A stretch of 64,000 nucleotides of DNA. It comes from Rutstroemia sp. NJR-2017a BVV2 (Eukaryota; Ascomycota; Leotiomycetes; Helotiales; Rutstroemiaceae). The stretch covers positions 186,001 through 250,000 of the forward strand of contig NJPS01000012.1 in assembly GCA_002946415.1 (NCBI GenBank), written 5' to 3'. Positions 44,625 through 56,628 of this stretch are shown here, piece by piece. Position 1 is the stretch's first letter. Each line of letters opens with the position of its first letter. The notes under the pieces were generated by a model. That model had not been told where the DNA came from and did no database searches. It saw nothing but the letters and a program-made list of their open reading frames with translations. The translations under genes and the position numbers were made by a program.

Positions 44625-47600
44625 ATGAAGTTTGGACGCACGTAGGTTATGCTACTCCCCGGCTTGCTCGAGAGGGTCTCTGTTTTGCGGATTTCTAACT
44701 ATGTGCTAGTCTCCATACCGTCCAAGTGCCGGAATGGTCATCTTCATACATCAACTACAAGGGACTTAAGAAGCTCATTAAAGCTGCTGCAGCCTCTGCA
44801 AAGAACACTTCCGATGTCGATTTAGCGGGTATAGAGTTTGCCCATAAAGAAACCCTTCTTGGTAGCTAATTAAACCACTAGAATTCTTCTTCTCCCTGGA
44901 TAGGAACCTCGAAGATGTCGATGAATTCTACAATAAGAAATTCTCGGACGCCTCCCGAAGACTCAAACTCCTGCAAGAGCGTTACGGAAATTCTAAGCTA
45001 TACTCCACACAAGCCTTGGATCGCAATGACGTCGAAGAGCTTATGGGCGCTCTTCTTGAGCTCAGGTCTCAGCTGAGAAAGCTGCAGTGGTTTGGTGAGG
45101 TAAATCGAAGAGGATTCCTCAAGATTACCAAGAAATTGGATAAGAAGGTGCCCAATGTTTGCACACAGTCGAGATATATGGCCTCAAAGGTGGATCTGAA
45201 GCCGTTTGCTTCGAATATTACGCTTTCTAAGGCTATGAAAACCACAAATGATTGGATCGCCGTTCTAGGCGACATCAACACGGCTGATGATGCAATGTCC
45301 ACCCATTCCGTTCACTCAATCAAAAGAGTGTCCTCAAGAACCATTCTTAACCTACCCAGTGGATTAGTTGACACCGTAGACCAAGCCATCCGAAATGACG
45401 ACGTACCAAAACTCACAGAGGCCATTGCGGAAGCAAACCTTGAAGCGGATGACCCTTCAATGCAGAAGCTCTTCCTGAACCTGCTGCAGCGGTCTATATC
45501 TTGCAAATCCAGAAATTGCATCTCATACTTCCTCAAAAGTGTTAAGTCGCTGGATGAGCCCGACGATATCAATGAGCGCAACTGCATTCACCGTCTCGTT
45601 ATTTCCATTAGTAGGGCAAAGGCTGCTGCTAAGTCGCAAGAAAAAGAGCCTGACACGGTGTCATTTAAAGAAGCCGACCGTTTCCAGTTCATCACACCCG
45701 CGTTTTCGCCATCCACTGGTCCAAAATCGAAAAAGCTCCAGGAGTCACCGTTGTTGAGCATGGAGGATGAATCAGTCTCACTTTTGGCATACGTCCTTAA
45801 TCACTTGGAACCCCACCAAAGAGTTGCTTTGAAGAGTAAAGACTCTTATGGCCGGTTGCCATTGCACTATGCCGCGGAGTTTGGCTTCGTTGTCATTTGT
45901 CAACTGGTCATGAAGTGTATGCAGGACTGGGGGCAATTTAATGTTGAGAATGGCATTGATGCACCCGAGTGGCAGGATAACGAGGGCTTGGCACCTTTAC
46001 ATTTGAGTGTGATTGGTGGCCATCCTTTGACAACGCAAGCACTTCTCGACGGTGAGAATTGGCAGGGTGCAAGCGACCAGAAAGCTGCAATGCGACGTGA
46101 TGTGGCTAAATCCAGTGCCGTCCTTGCTCTAGCTACAAAATCCAACTTCAAGACTATTGTCAGGTTACTCGTCGATGCTGGAGTTGACATCAACTGGCAG
46201 GATGCGACTGGTGAAACTGCTCTACATGTTGCAGCGCGTTTCGGTCACGAAGAGTGTGCAGAGGTCCTGCTCCGTGGGACTCCAGATCAGAAGGCTGATT
46301 TCCAACTCGCTGAAAAGTCTTTCGCTTGGACACCTCTACATATTGCCTGTGTGGATGGTCATCTTAACGTTGTTGAGCTCTTGATTTCAGCTGGTGCCGA
46401 TCTCAAGAGGCCTGATGCTTCTGGATGGACGGCCAAGGAGCATGCGGCTTTGAGAGGTCACATGGATATCGCTGATAGACTTGCAGAAGCTGAGGCAGAA
46501 CAGTCTACCGCTGGCAGTGAAAAATCTACTAGCAGTGGCCCGTCTTCTCCCCCAAATCTCTCGTCTATAGAGAAATTCCGTTCACAAAACTCAAATAGCG
46601 TTAGGGCAACGGAACCCGTCAAGACTTTCGGTCATCGATACTTGACTAATGAAAGTATGGTTCTTGTCAGTCTAGGTTCGATGGATATGAGGAAAGACAC
46701 AACAGCTGTGAATCTTGAGAATATTCCAATCTCAGAGGCGCATTCGACCCAGCTCGACACTGCACTCTCGATTGTGGTTTCTGCCAAAGGCGCTCAGGGT
46801 GAACCTACCATCATTGATCTTCCGGTTCAAGACAATATTTCCACAGAGCCGATTGTGTTCACTACTCCCGATGCCTCCAAGGTTAAGATTTACTTTGATA
46901 TCGTGCCAACTTATTCTGGTAGCGAGAAACACAAGATTGGACGTGGTGTAGCAATCCTATCTAGCATTAAGCCCACCATTGGCTTGAAGAGGATGAATCT
47001 CCAGGGAGACGTCAGTGTTCCGATTATCTCGAAGGATACTTTAGAAGACATCGGATGTGTCAATTTCCACTTCCTTATTATCACCCCATTCTCTCACCCA
47101 GAAATGGGTATTACTGCAGAAGCTACCTACTGGAAGGAGTTGTCGTCAACCATGGTCATCGGCCATCGTGGTCTTGGCAAGAACAACACTTCAAACAGAT
47201 CATTACAACTCGGAGAGAACACTCTTCAATCGTTCATTGCAGCTGCTAATCTTGGCGCTAATTATGTTGAGTTCGATGTTCAACTCACAAAGGATCACGT
47301 TCCAGTCATCTATCATGATTTCCTCGTTTCCGAAACCGGAATTGACGCTCCTGTTCACACACTCACTTTGGAGCAATTCCTCCACGTAAACGATGCGTCA
47401 TCTCGAATGACCCGCCCACCATCTCCACCACGCGACCACCCTCACGTTGTATCACTCCGAGGCAAGGACCGCCAACGATCCTTATCCCTAGGCCAAACCA
47501 CCCTCGAAGTCGACATGGCCGAGCGTATGAAGCACACGCGCGACTTCAAGAAAAAGGGCTACAAAGGCAACAGCCGCGGGAACTTCATCCAAGCCCCCTT

Positions 47601-48338
47601 CACCACACTCGAAGAAATGTTCCGCGAACTCCCCGAAGGCGTCGGCTTCAACATCGAGATGAAATACCCCATGCTTCACGAAACGGAAGAACATGAAATG
47701 GATACCTACGCAGTTGAACTTAACAGTTTCTGCGATACCGTGCTCTCGAAAGTATATGATATGAAACAGAAACGAAAAGTCATTTTCAGTAGTTTCAATC
47801 CGGATATTTGCCTCCTGCTTAGTTTTAAGCAGCCCAGTATCCCGATTCTGTTTTTGACTGATGCGGGAACGAGTCCAGTGGGCGATATCAGAGCAAGTAG
47901 TTTGCAGGAAGCGATTCGCTTCGCGAGTCGCTGGAACTTGCTGGGGGTGGTGAGCGCGGCGGAGCCGTTGTGTAATAGTCCGAGGTTGGTGAAGGTTGTC
48001 AAGGATAGTGGATTGGTGTGTGTTAGTTATGGTGTGTTGAATAATGATCCGGTTAAAGTACAGGTATGTTTTCTTTTCCTTTTCCTTTTCCTCCAAATAT
48101 AGCTGTAGCATTGAAGGCTTTACATACATATATATGGATAGAGTACTGGTACTGATCAGATGAATAGGAACAAGTAAACGAAGGTATCGACGCCGTCATC
48201 GTCGACAGCGTGCTGAAGATCCGAAATGGTCTGACGAAGAACGCGAAGACGTCCGAGGCGCTGAATTGGGCTTCGGAAGGACTGCCTGATGATGTTGTAA
48301 ATGCGAATGGTGCGAGTGCGGCGACTGTGGATGCGTAG
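44625..48338 (+). CDS. GDE1: Glycerophosphocholine phosphodiesterase Gde1 (SPX - ankyrin - GDPD)
   Basis: Four exons, 44625-44641, 44710-44828, 44882-48063 and 48168-48338; 1162 aa. The 17 bp first exon encodes MKFGR plus two bases, and the join gives the SPX start MKFGRTLHTVQVPEWSSSYI. SPX ends near residue 170 and includes the Lys-rich inositol-pyrophosphate surface (YKGLKKLIK and later KITKKLDKKV). Ankyrin repeats span ~365-585 (DSYGRLPLHYAAEFG, TGETALHVAARFG, FAWTPLHIACVDG). The GDPD domain from ~800 has its catalytic motifs intact: GHRGLGKN, NYVEFDVQLTKDHVPVIYHD and NIEMKYP. These support a catalytic Gde1 rather than the related regulator Pho81/NUC-2. It cleaves glycerophosphocholine in the cytosol to release choline and glycerol-3-phosphate, helping phosphate supply. 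Confidence 0.93.
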
Positions 48339-49144
48339 ATGGCAGAATTGGATAGTGATGCGGTGTTGGTTGCGGTGATGGGTTAAAAGTTTCAGATTTT
48401 TGCTGCTGGTGGTGATCGGACTGCAGGCATGCTTCCTTCTTGGTGTGTGATATCTTTTATGTAGATGAACGTTGTTGAAGATAACGCAGATATAAGGCTG
48501 CTGGGTGTGTGGTGTCGTGCGTTTTGTGTAAAGAAGTGTTGTGCTGTGTTGTTTGGGGAGAAAGCAGATGTGGATGTAAGATGAGTTTCAACACTCTCAT
48601 CATCTATCTATGCACTTGTGCATTATATAGATATATTTCAAGGGGGTGTATATTGATTGTGGCGGAATGAAGGTCTCTGCCACCACGTGGTGTGGTGTGG
48701 TTTTGTGTGGCAGTAGAGTAGTGTTTTTGGTCGAGTCGAGTCGAGTCAGTGTTGATGGATTAAGATATAACTACTTACTCAGTCCCGACAGAGTCAGATT
48801 ATCTTGTATTGGATAGAAATAGGGAACAAATCTCCAACTGCAATCCCTAAGTTACTCTTATCTCTCATTGTGAGAATACTTCTCGAGATCATGAACGCAG
48901 ATGGAAAATGTGATAAGTTACGAGTCTCGAACACAGCTTTGCTTTCATGCATTATCATTCATCTCTTCCTTTTTCTCGTCCTCGTTCTCATCTATGCTAT
49001 AGGTGATTTATCGTACAATCAACAACAAATAAGTATATGCATTGCGTGCGCGATGTGATCGTCATCCCTTCCATTCCAATCCATCCCACCACCCTCATTT
49101 ATCCTCTACCCTCCCCTCATCTCACCTCACCCACCACCAAAAAC
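48339..49144. other. Spacer between convergent GDE1 and RPN7
   Basis: These are the 3' flanks of both genes. A 12 bp palindrome CACCACGTGGTG lies at 48681-48692 next to TGTGG-rich sequence. A GAGTC run lies near 48734-48747. No gene. Confidence 0.5.
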
Positions 49145-50844
49145 CTAAGCCCTCTCCGAACCCCTCAGTCTCACCGCCTGGCCATACTTCTGCAACTTGG
49201 TGATCAGCTGATCGCCCTGCTTCACGACGTCATTGTACTGCTTGTTCTTGTCGTCTGGACGGTTCGTCTCGATGATGCCTTTGCCGGTGACGCGGTCGAT
49301 GGTGCAGGGGATGCGGTCGGCGGCGATGAATTTGGCGAGGTCGCTGCGCGGCGTGGTAACAAGGTTAGTTATGGGGTTTTTACATGTTATGCAGCGGTGG
49401 GTTTGATGGATGGGAGAGGGAGGGAGAGGGCGAGGAGGATGGGGAGCGGTAAGGATAGGGTGGATTTGTGTATATTAGGGGAAAGTCAAAGGTGTGTGGG
49501 GAAAAATGAAAGGAGGGAACGTACCGATCAAGGAAATCAACAGAAACGCCAAAGTCATTCGCCATACTTTCGAGTCCGACCACACGGTAACTTTGAAGAA
49601 GTTGTTGATAAGCTCTCAGTCGCATTTCTCGCACAAACCAACCGCGGTGTTCGAAGAGATAGCGATCTTGGTTCAGGAAGTTCACCTCGACGGCCGCAAG
49701 AGCACCGAAGAAGGAGCGGTAGCTACCGGTGTAAAGACTCCCGACCAATTGCGTCAGAGGGGTGAAGTCGACTGCGGTCTCTGCACCGGTGTCGGTGCCG
49801 AGAGTGGTGAGGTTCACGGCTGTCTTGGCTGGAGCGGGGGTGGCAGATGAGGTATCTTTCATTTCCTCGTCGGCGCCAGGACCGGCGGACAGAGCTCCGG
49901 ATAGGGCGAGAAGCTTGTCTTCGCCGTCGCCGAGAATGGCTTTGATTTCGGGGGCGTCGACGACTTTAGATTTGAAATCTACGCGCTTGAGAGAGACGGA
50001 TCCGGCGAGCACGGAGTAGACGACAAGGGAGGAGTAGGTGCACAGTTCGTAGCTGGTGAAGGTCGAGAGACTGTCAAGGAGGAGGGGTGCTGCGAGGTTG
50101 TAGGAGCGGACGGTTAGTAGGTAAAGTCCGTGGTAGGCCTTTAATCTGTTTCGACGATCCCAGTCTCCTCCGCTTTCTACGAGAGCTTTGGCTCGGTCGA
50201 TGTGCTTCTTGACTAGTAGTTTGTCGCCGTAGAAGATGCCCATCCGGATGATTGCGAGGACAAGATCGATTTTGGTTCCTAGAACCCCGGTCTTCTCGAA
50301 TACCTCTTCGTAGGCAGTGATTGCTCGATCCTGGAATACAATTATATTAGTTTTCTAATTGAATCACTTAAAGCTTCCCACATACCTTGTCTCCAACTCG
50401 AGCCCAGAATTCCGCCCGCTTTCCTCTTGCAGCTTGAACTTCAGTGTCTCCAGCCTTTTCCGCCGCCTCCTCCTCCTCCTTCTTATACACCTCCAACTCT
50501 TCGTCATTCTCCTTCTTTAACTTCAGATATAATGATTCGTCCCACGGTAAATCGACTTTGGGTATCGAATTCTTGCTTGCCACCATCCCAGCCGCGCTGG
50601 GCTTTCTTCCAACAGGTCTGCTTGCGGTACTCGAAGACGTCTCGCCAGATTCGTTCAGAATGCCTTCTTGTGGATGTGCGAGATATCTGTAGAGAGGCGC
50701 CATCTTGTGCTCGGTGATAGCATCTTGGAGACTTTTCAGAGCGGTTTGTTGGACTGCTTTGGCGGCGGATGGATTGGTAATTGTGAAGATGTGCTGGGCG
50801 AGTGGGAGAAGAGGATACTTTGCGTATTGAGGATCGGAGCCCAT
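49145..50844 (-). CDS. RPN7: 26S proteasome regulatory subunit Rpn7 (PSMD6)
   Basis: Three exons, 50844-50386, 50330-49525 and 49343-49145; 487 aa. The N-terminal helical region (PQYAKYPLLPLAQHIFTI) and the hallmark segment KIDLVLAIIRMGIFYGD...HIDRAKALVESGGDWDRRNRLKAYHGLY lead into the PCI domain at the C-terminus (LRLRAYQQLLQSYR-like helix, SMANDFGVSVDFLDRDLAKFI, DRIPCTIDRVTGKGIIET). Rpn7 is a scaffold of the proteasome lid. Two insertions are longer than in yeast: a Ser/Thr-rich stretch near residues 60-95, and a Gly/Ala/Pro segment near 275-310. It is divergent from ABD1, with 363 bp between the start codons. Confidence 0.95.
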
Positions 50845-51207
50845 CTTGACTGTCTGTGGATATCAAGTCAATATAATGAGAGGGCTGCTGTATGTATGAG
50901 GGGTGGGTTGATTGAAGTTGTGGATTTATTTGTTGCTTATACGCTTCTTAATATCTATGAAGCTCTCGAGCTTAAGGTTACTTCCAGATTCCAGGCACTA
51001 GCGCGACGCGAGGCCGCCGGCAAGGCTAAATTTCTAGGATTATCCGTTTCTGATTGTCAAGCCTCTAACCTTTGTTCTTGAAATCCTTCAAACAAACATT
51101 TCAACCATTCGAAAGAAAATTATTATTGCACTCTTGAAAACCAAGATCTATTTCAAAATTCAATTCATCAATTGACAGAGTGGATACCGTCTGTCAATCT
51201 ATTCAAC
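50845..51207. promoter_or_regulatory. Shared upstream region of RPN7 and ABD1
   Basis: 363 bp separate the two start codons. The ABD1 side becomes A+T-rich (51080-51180). I did not find the yeast proteasome-box sequence GGTGGCAAA. The compact head-to-head arrangement suggests a bidirectional promoter. Confidence 0.5.
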
Positions 51208-52680
51208 ATGAGTGACCATAGCGATCCAGAAGAGCAACCTCAGCCTTTCAATGCAACGAAGCTGGAAGCCGCAAAGAAACGCAAAAGGTCATCTTCACCC
51301 ACAAAGACCGGCGCAAAACGTATCGCAAGATCTCCCTCGCCGTCCGATATCTACAGAAATCGCAGATCGCCCTCTCCGACACGAAAGCAAAAACGTCCCG
51401 GCCAACGAGCTCGTATTACTGATGCTGAGCGCGAGGCCATCAAACAAAAACAAATCGAACGTGAAAAAGAATTGGCAGCTGCAATCGAAGCTCAAGGAAT
51501 TCACAATGCAGTCAAAGATCATTACAATGCAGTACCAGAGCGTGGCAGAAACTGGCGACAAACAGATAGTAGGATCAAGGGTTTAAGAAGCTTCAACAAT
51601 TGGATCAAGAGTACGATTATCCAGAAGTTCTCACCCAATGAAGATTATACACCAGGAGCGCAAGAACGTGGAGCGCGTGGGGGAATGTCATTTCCGGAAG
51701 GTCCAGATCCGGCGGAGGAGAAAGGTCTACTGGTTCTTGATATTGGTTGTGGGAAAGGCGGTGACTTGGGAAAATGGCAACAAGCTCCACAGAAGGTTGA
51801 TCTGTACGTTGGACTAGATCCGGCTGATGTATCTGTTGATCAAGCCCGAGCACGCTATCGCGAAATGAAGAGCCGCGGGGGAAGTAGGGGAGGTCGAGGT
51901 CGGGGTGGATATCATAGACAGCCACCCCGGATCTTTCACGGAGAGTTCTTCGCGCAGGATTGCTTTGGTGAATCGATTGAGAGAATTCCAATCGTTCGAG
52001 AAGTCGGCTTCGACAGCTCTGGCGGACCGTCGCGATTCGGTGGTGGAGGTTTCGATGTTGTCAGCATGATGTTCTGCTTACATTATGCTTTTGAAAGCGA
52101 GGAGAAAGCCAGAACAATGTTGAAAAATGTTTCAGGCGCACTGAAAAAGGGAGGTCGACTCATTGGCTGCATTCCTAATTCTCACGTCTTGTCGGAGAAA
52201 GTCGAGAAGTTCAATCGTCGAATGGCCGAAAAGGCCAAGGCCGCAGAAAACGGGGAAGCCGAGAAGCCTGAAGAGAAAGCGGAAGATGGAGAAGTCGAAG
52301 AGGGTGAAGCTGAGGAAACAGCTGAATGGGGCAATGATATCTACCGTGTTCGATTCTCTGGAAAGACTCCGATTGACGGTGTGTTCAAACCTCCATTTGG
52401 CTGGAAATACAACTTCTTCCTTCACGAGGCTGTGGAAGAAGTGCCCGAGTATGTTGTGCCCTGGGAAGCATTCCGTGCTATCGCAGAGGACTACAACCTT
52501 GAGATGCAATATCACAAGCCGTTCAACCAGATTTGGGAAACGGAGAAAGATGACGAAGTCCTAGGTCCTCTCAGTGAGCGCATGAGCGTTAGAGAGAGAG
52601 GCCGTGGGAAGCTTCTCGTGAGTGATGAGGAAATGGAAGCTGCAAGCTTTTACGTCGGGTTCTGCTTCTACAAGGTCTAG
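51208..52680 (+). CDS. ABD1: mRNA cap guanine-N7 methyltransferase Abd1
   Basis: A single exon, 490 aa from the ATG at 51208. Residues 1-85 are a Ser/Pro/Lys/Arg-rich tail (RSPSPSDIYRNRRSPSPTRK), as in other fungal cap methyltransferases. The catalytic domain starts at HYNAVPERGRNWRQTDSRIKGLRSFNNWIKS, then the SAM motif LVLDIGCGKGGDLGKW, VGLDPADVSVDQARARY, FDVVSMMFCLHYAFESEEKAR and the cap-pocket sequence YRVRFSGKTP...FGWKYNFFLHEAVEEVPEYVVPW. The enzyme adds N7-methyl to capped nuclear pre-mRNA. Odd features are an RGG loop (SRGGSRGGRGRGGYHRQ, residues ~222-240) and a Glu/Lys-rich insertion near 345-375, both inside the methyltransferase domain. Confidence 0.95.
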   Translation: MSDHSDPEEQPQPFNATKLEAAKKRKRSSSPTKTGAKRIARSPSPSDIYRNRRSPSPTRKQKRPGQRARITDAEREAIKQKQIEREKELAAAIEAQGIHNAVKDHYNAVPERGRNWRQTDSRIKGLRSFNNWIKSTIIQKFSPNEDYTPGAQERGARGGMSFPEGPDPAEEKGLLVLDIGCGKGGDLGKWQQAPQKVDLYVGLDPADVSVDQARARYREMKSRGGSRGGRGRGGYHRQPPRIFHGEFFAQDCFGESIERIPIVREVGFDSSGGPSRFGGGGFDVVSMMFCLHYAFESEEKARTMLKNVSGALKKGGRLIGCIPNSHVLSEKVEKFNRRMAEKAKAAENGEAEKPEEKAEDGEVEEGEAEETAEWGNDIYRVRFSGKTPIDGVFKPPFGWKYNFFLHEAVEEVPEYVVPWEAFRAIAEDYNLEMQYHKPFNQIWETEKDDEVLGPLSERMSVRERGRGKLLVSDEEMEAASFYVGFCFYKV

Positions 52681-53701
52681 ATTTGACTGCACGGATCGGA
52701 TGGGACTAGGATTTTGGAGCATTTATGGGGTTTGCATTGCTGGGAAATATAGCGCATTGTTTTTTGGTGAAAATGAGCAGATACTGAGCATTGAGCATTG
52801 CTACCAAAAGGACATAAACATGTGATACATCATGGATTACAAGTGACAGATATTCTGCAGTCTTGGGTGGAAGATACTAATCTTCCTTTCCGTTCTTCAA
52901 GCATTATTAATGGTCTACTTGTGAAGTGACCAATATGCCAAATCACGACGGCTAGCTGCAGGTACCTACTCAGCTGACAACCGCGCGTGATTGGACCAAG
53001 TTTCTCATCGTGTTTGCAAGAAGCGGGCATCCGTGGCTCTCAAAGCTCCTTTATGGAGTACGCATATCCGGCGGGTGATATAAGTGAAGCATCTTCGTGT
53101 CACAGTTTGAAGGCCAATATCCGTATAACTCCTCAATCTGGTAGCTACTTTGTTCCCCGGAACGCTTCCTTGAACTTGAAAATCGCTCCGATAAAGCTTG
53201 TCTTATCTCTGATAACTCCCAGCAAAGTGGATTCAGCAATATCAAAAACTCTTACCTCCGATATCTCCCTCCCACCCCTCAAGAAGGTATATTGAAGGCT
53301 AGGCGAAGCTTTCTTCCCGCTCTTTCGTTTCTTTTTCGTCGAGAAGGTCGGCCATCCATTCATCTTCTTCCAATTGTCATTCTTTCGGGCTGAGTTCTTC
53401 TCTCCAAGTCCCACGCTCTATCAAACACTCTATCTGTCACAATCTGCACGATAACACACACCGAAGGCAATCAGCCAAACGGAGCATATTGTTTTACACA
53501 CCACAAACCATCCCGCGAACTTGGATACAAAACCCACACCAGTGGACGGTTAGCCTTCGGTGTTCTTCGGTTTTCGACGCTCATTCGTCACTCCTCCCCA
53601 TCCCCAGGAAAGTCTGAAAGTCTCCTTGGTGTATTCTCTTATCCTGACCCTACCTTTTACGGCCCATCCAAAGGCAGCTAGAGATATATACAGTATCGAC
53701 A
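52681..53701. other. Intergenic region upstream of ALT1
   Basis: About 1 kb with no recognised domain. The second half is pyrimidine-rich on the plus strand (53270-53420) and is probably the promoter and leader of the long transaminase transcript. Confidence 0.5.
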
Positions 53702-55988
53702 ATGGCAGCTCTCAATGCGTCATTGAACCACGGTGCTCGAAGATGTACACGCCAATATATACAGAATAGCTTGAGTAATAACACTCGTTCGGTGACTGGT
53801 TTGGCATTCTCGAAATGGCGCAAAGGATCAGGTACGTGGGATGCTTACCTACTTCTTTCCTTTCTTTTGCCCTTGCAGCAATTTTCCGGCTTCAGGAAAG
53901 AGAAGAAAAAACGATCGGCCAACTGGGATTGAGCCGAGATCGGCTTCCAAGCTCCAGTTTTCAGAATGCGGGATGGTGGGGTGGGGGAAAACGGGACTGC
54001 TAGCTACCCCTACTCCTACATCATCACTCCAGCTTAAGCCGAACCACATGCGCTGCAACATCTAGACAAAAAATATTGTGGTGTCATGCGATGTGCTGTT
54101 TTGTGCCTTACATATACACATCCAAGCATTAAAACCTCATTTTCTTTTTATCTCCCTGCTCATAATCATCCTCTCTTTCAGCACATATACAACATCTCCT
54201 ACATTCTATCATACGCAGCAGATTCAAGTGAACATAGACAGACATAGATACATACACATATACACACATACACACATACACACATACACTCATGCACGAT
54301 TCTATCTGCAGACATCTAGATCTCTAATCACATATCCATTCATCCAGGAAACCCCCATACCTCATACAATCCATTACAATCCACCCCACAACGCAACATG
54401 TCGACTACACACGCTCTCCGTAGTCTGAACATCAACAACATCAATCCTCACGTCAAGGAAGCAAAATATGCCGTTCGAGGAGCTCTAGCCGTCCAATCAG
54501 AAGAATACAAAGCCCAGCTCGCAAAGGGCGAGAAAGATCTTCCATTTGATACTGTTATTTCGGCAAACATTGGAAATCCCCAGCAATTGGATCAGAAGCC
54601 CATTACTTTCTTCAGACAAGTGTTGAGCTTGATCGAATATCCTCCGCTGTTGGAGAAGGAGGATGTTCTTCTGAACGCTTTGGGTTACAAGAAAGACGTC
54701 ATTGAGAGGGCGAAGTGGTTGTTGAAGCAGGTGGGCTCAGTAGGTGCTTATAGTGCTAGCGCTGGTGCTACGGGTATTAAGGAGAGTGTTGCCAAATTTA
54801 TTGAGAGTATGTTCACTCTCCCATCCACTCGTTAACGCAGCACGACTAAATGTTCGTTTCCCAGGACGAGACGGTCACTCAGCCGACCCCAAAGACATCT
54901 ACCTCTCCGCCGGTGCCTCTTCAGGCGTCAATACCCTCCTCCACATAATCTGCGCTGGGCCTAACACTGGCGTTCTCGTTCCCATCCCCCAATACCCACT
55001 CTACACTGCATCCCTCTCCGTCCTCAACGCCAAATGCGTACCCTACTACCTCGACGAAGGCAAGAACTGGGGCACCGATCTCTCCGCCATCAAAGAAGCC
55101 CACGCCAAAGCCGTCGAGGAAGGCACCGACGTCCGCGCAATCGTCATCATCAACCCTGGTAACCCAACCGGCGCCAGCTTACCAGCCGAAGACATCAAAT
55201 CTGTGATCGAATTCGCGGCTGAGAAACAACTCGTCGTGATGGCAGATGAAGTCTACCAAACAAATGTCTTCGAGGGAAAATTCCTCAGCTTCAAACAGGT
55301 TCTGCGCGATATGCAGAAAGCTAGTCCCGGGAAATATGACACTGTTGAGCTTGCTTCTTTGCATAGTATCTCGAAGGGTATGGTAGGGGAGTGTGGACAC
55401 CGAGGAGGTTATTTCGAACTTTGCGGTTTCGACCCCGAAGTTGTGGAGCAGATTTATAAGTTCGTTTCCATCAGCTTGTGCGCGCCGGTCGTGGGTCAAT
55501 GTCTCGTAGAAATGATGGTTAACCCGCCAAAGGAGGGCGATGAAAGTTATGAGTTGTATAAGAAAGAGTATGATGGGATCTACGCTGGTTTACAGAAGAG
55601 AGCCACTGCTTTGTACGAGGCATTCAAGCAAATGGAAGGAGTAGAATGCCAAGTTCCTCAAGTTTGTCCCCCTCCCCCCTTCTCCCCCTTCTCCACATCC
55701 CCTTCTCCATCTCACACTAACCCCCTCCCTTAGGGTTCCATGTACCTCTTCCCAACCATCCACCTCCCCGCGAAAGCCGTCGCCGCCGCCAAAGCAGCAA
55801 ACCAATCCCCCGACGAGTTCTATTGCCACAAACTCCTCGAAGCGACGGGTGTGTGCGTGGTCCCTGGATCGGGCTTCGGCCAGAGAGAGGATACATTGCA
55901 TTTCCGGACTACGTTTTTGGCCCCTGGTACGGAGTGGGTGGGCAGGATTACGAAGTTCCATGAGGAGTTTATGGGGGAGTTTAGATAA
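53702..55988 (+). CDS. ALT1: Alanine transaminase, predicted mitochondrial and cytosolic forms
   Basis: Long form: exons 53702-53831, 54348-54806, 54865-55661 and 55734-55988; 546 aa. Short form: start at 54398; 486 aa. The first exon encodes a typical mitochondrial presequence (MAALNASLNHGARRCTRQYI, rich in Arg, Ser and Ala with no acid before residue 40). It joins in frame through GSGNPHTSYNPLQSTPQRN to MSTTHALRSLNINNINPHVK. The core is a class I PLP aminotransferase of the alanine family: LSAGASSGVNTLL, IPQYPLYTASL, INPGNPTGASL, ADEVYQTNVF, and the PLP lysine in SLHSISKGMVGECGHRGGY. It interconverts alanine and 2-oxoglutarate with pyruvate and glutamate. The last intron begins GTTTGT, a weaker donor. 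The two-form model rests on frame and presequence, not on transcripts. Confidence 0.92.
54238..54295. repeat. CA-rich microsatellite in ALT1 intron 1
   Basis: Interrupted (ACACAT)n/(TACACA)n sequence lies within the 516 bp first intron, about 110 bp before the internal start codon of the short form. Confidence 0.8.
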
Positions 55989-56628
55989 GTTGGGTTGGGG
56001 ATGCGAAAAAAAAAGGGGGTGGAGCGAGTATGGGTGAGGTGTTGAGGTGCTGAAATACATTATATTTCAGTGGAACATTGAAGAGGAGAAAGCTAGTAAC
56101 TTGGTGGATGGTTTAGAAGAGTCAAGTTGAGAGCACTTGCAGCGTGAGTTATAAATAAAGCTACAAACCTACATAGTTATGCTAGACGACATCGCAAATA
56201 TGGAATAGAATGGAATGAATAAATACCCTGTTTATATTATACTTGATTCACATGATCTATCTTTATTGTATTGGTGATTTGGGCAATGTGATGCATTCAA
56301 TCGATCTATGGATATGGATATGCGCAGGCAGGATTTGTTTGTCTAGCTATATGGGTAGCTAGGATTTTGTTCCTCTGGTCTATTGTTTCTATAATACTGC
56401 TATGCTATGCCATGCTATGCTATGCTATTCAACCTATAAGCGTTTCATTTTCATTTTCATTTTTCATTCTTCTCATCATGAGCATCATCGCAATGGGTAT
56501 TCCAATACCCTGTCCTTCTTCCCTCTTCTTCTATCATGCATATCTCATAACCCGACACCCTCCCCTTCACCCACTTCACCCACTTCCCACCTCCAACCTC
56601 CCATATCTCCACCCCAAAACCCGCTCCG
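55989..56628. other. Spacer between convergent ALT1 and BCKDH E1-alpha
   Basis: 3' flanks only. (ATGCT)n repeats lie near 56399-56426 and TTTTCA repeats near 56445-56470. C-rich sequence near 56570-56628 adjoins the E1-alpha stop codon. No gene. Confidence 0.5.

Noticed and set aside
48681..48692. CACCACGTGGTG palindrome as a PHO-type regulatory site for GDE1
   Set aside because: It lies downstream of GDE1 and downstream of RPN7 (convergent genes), so a promoter role for either is unlikely.
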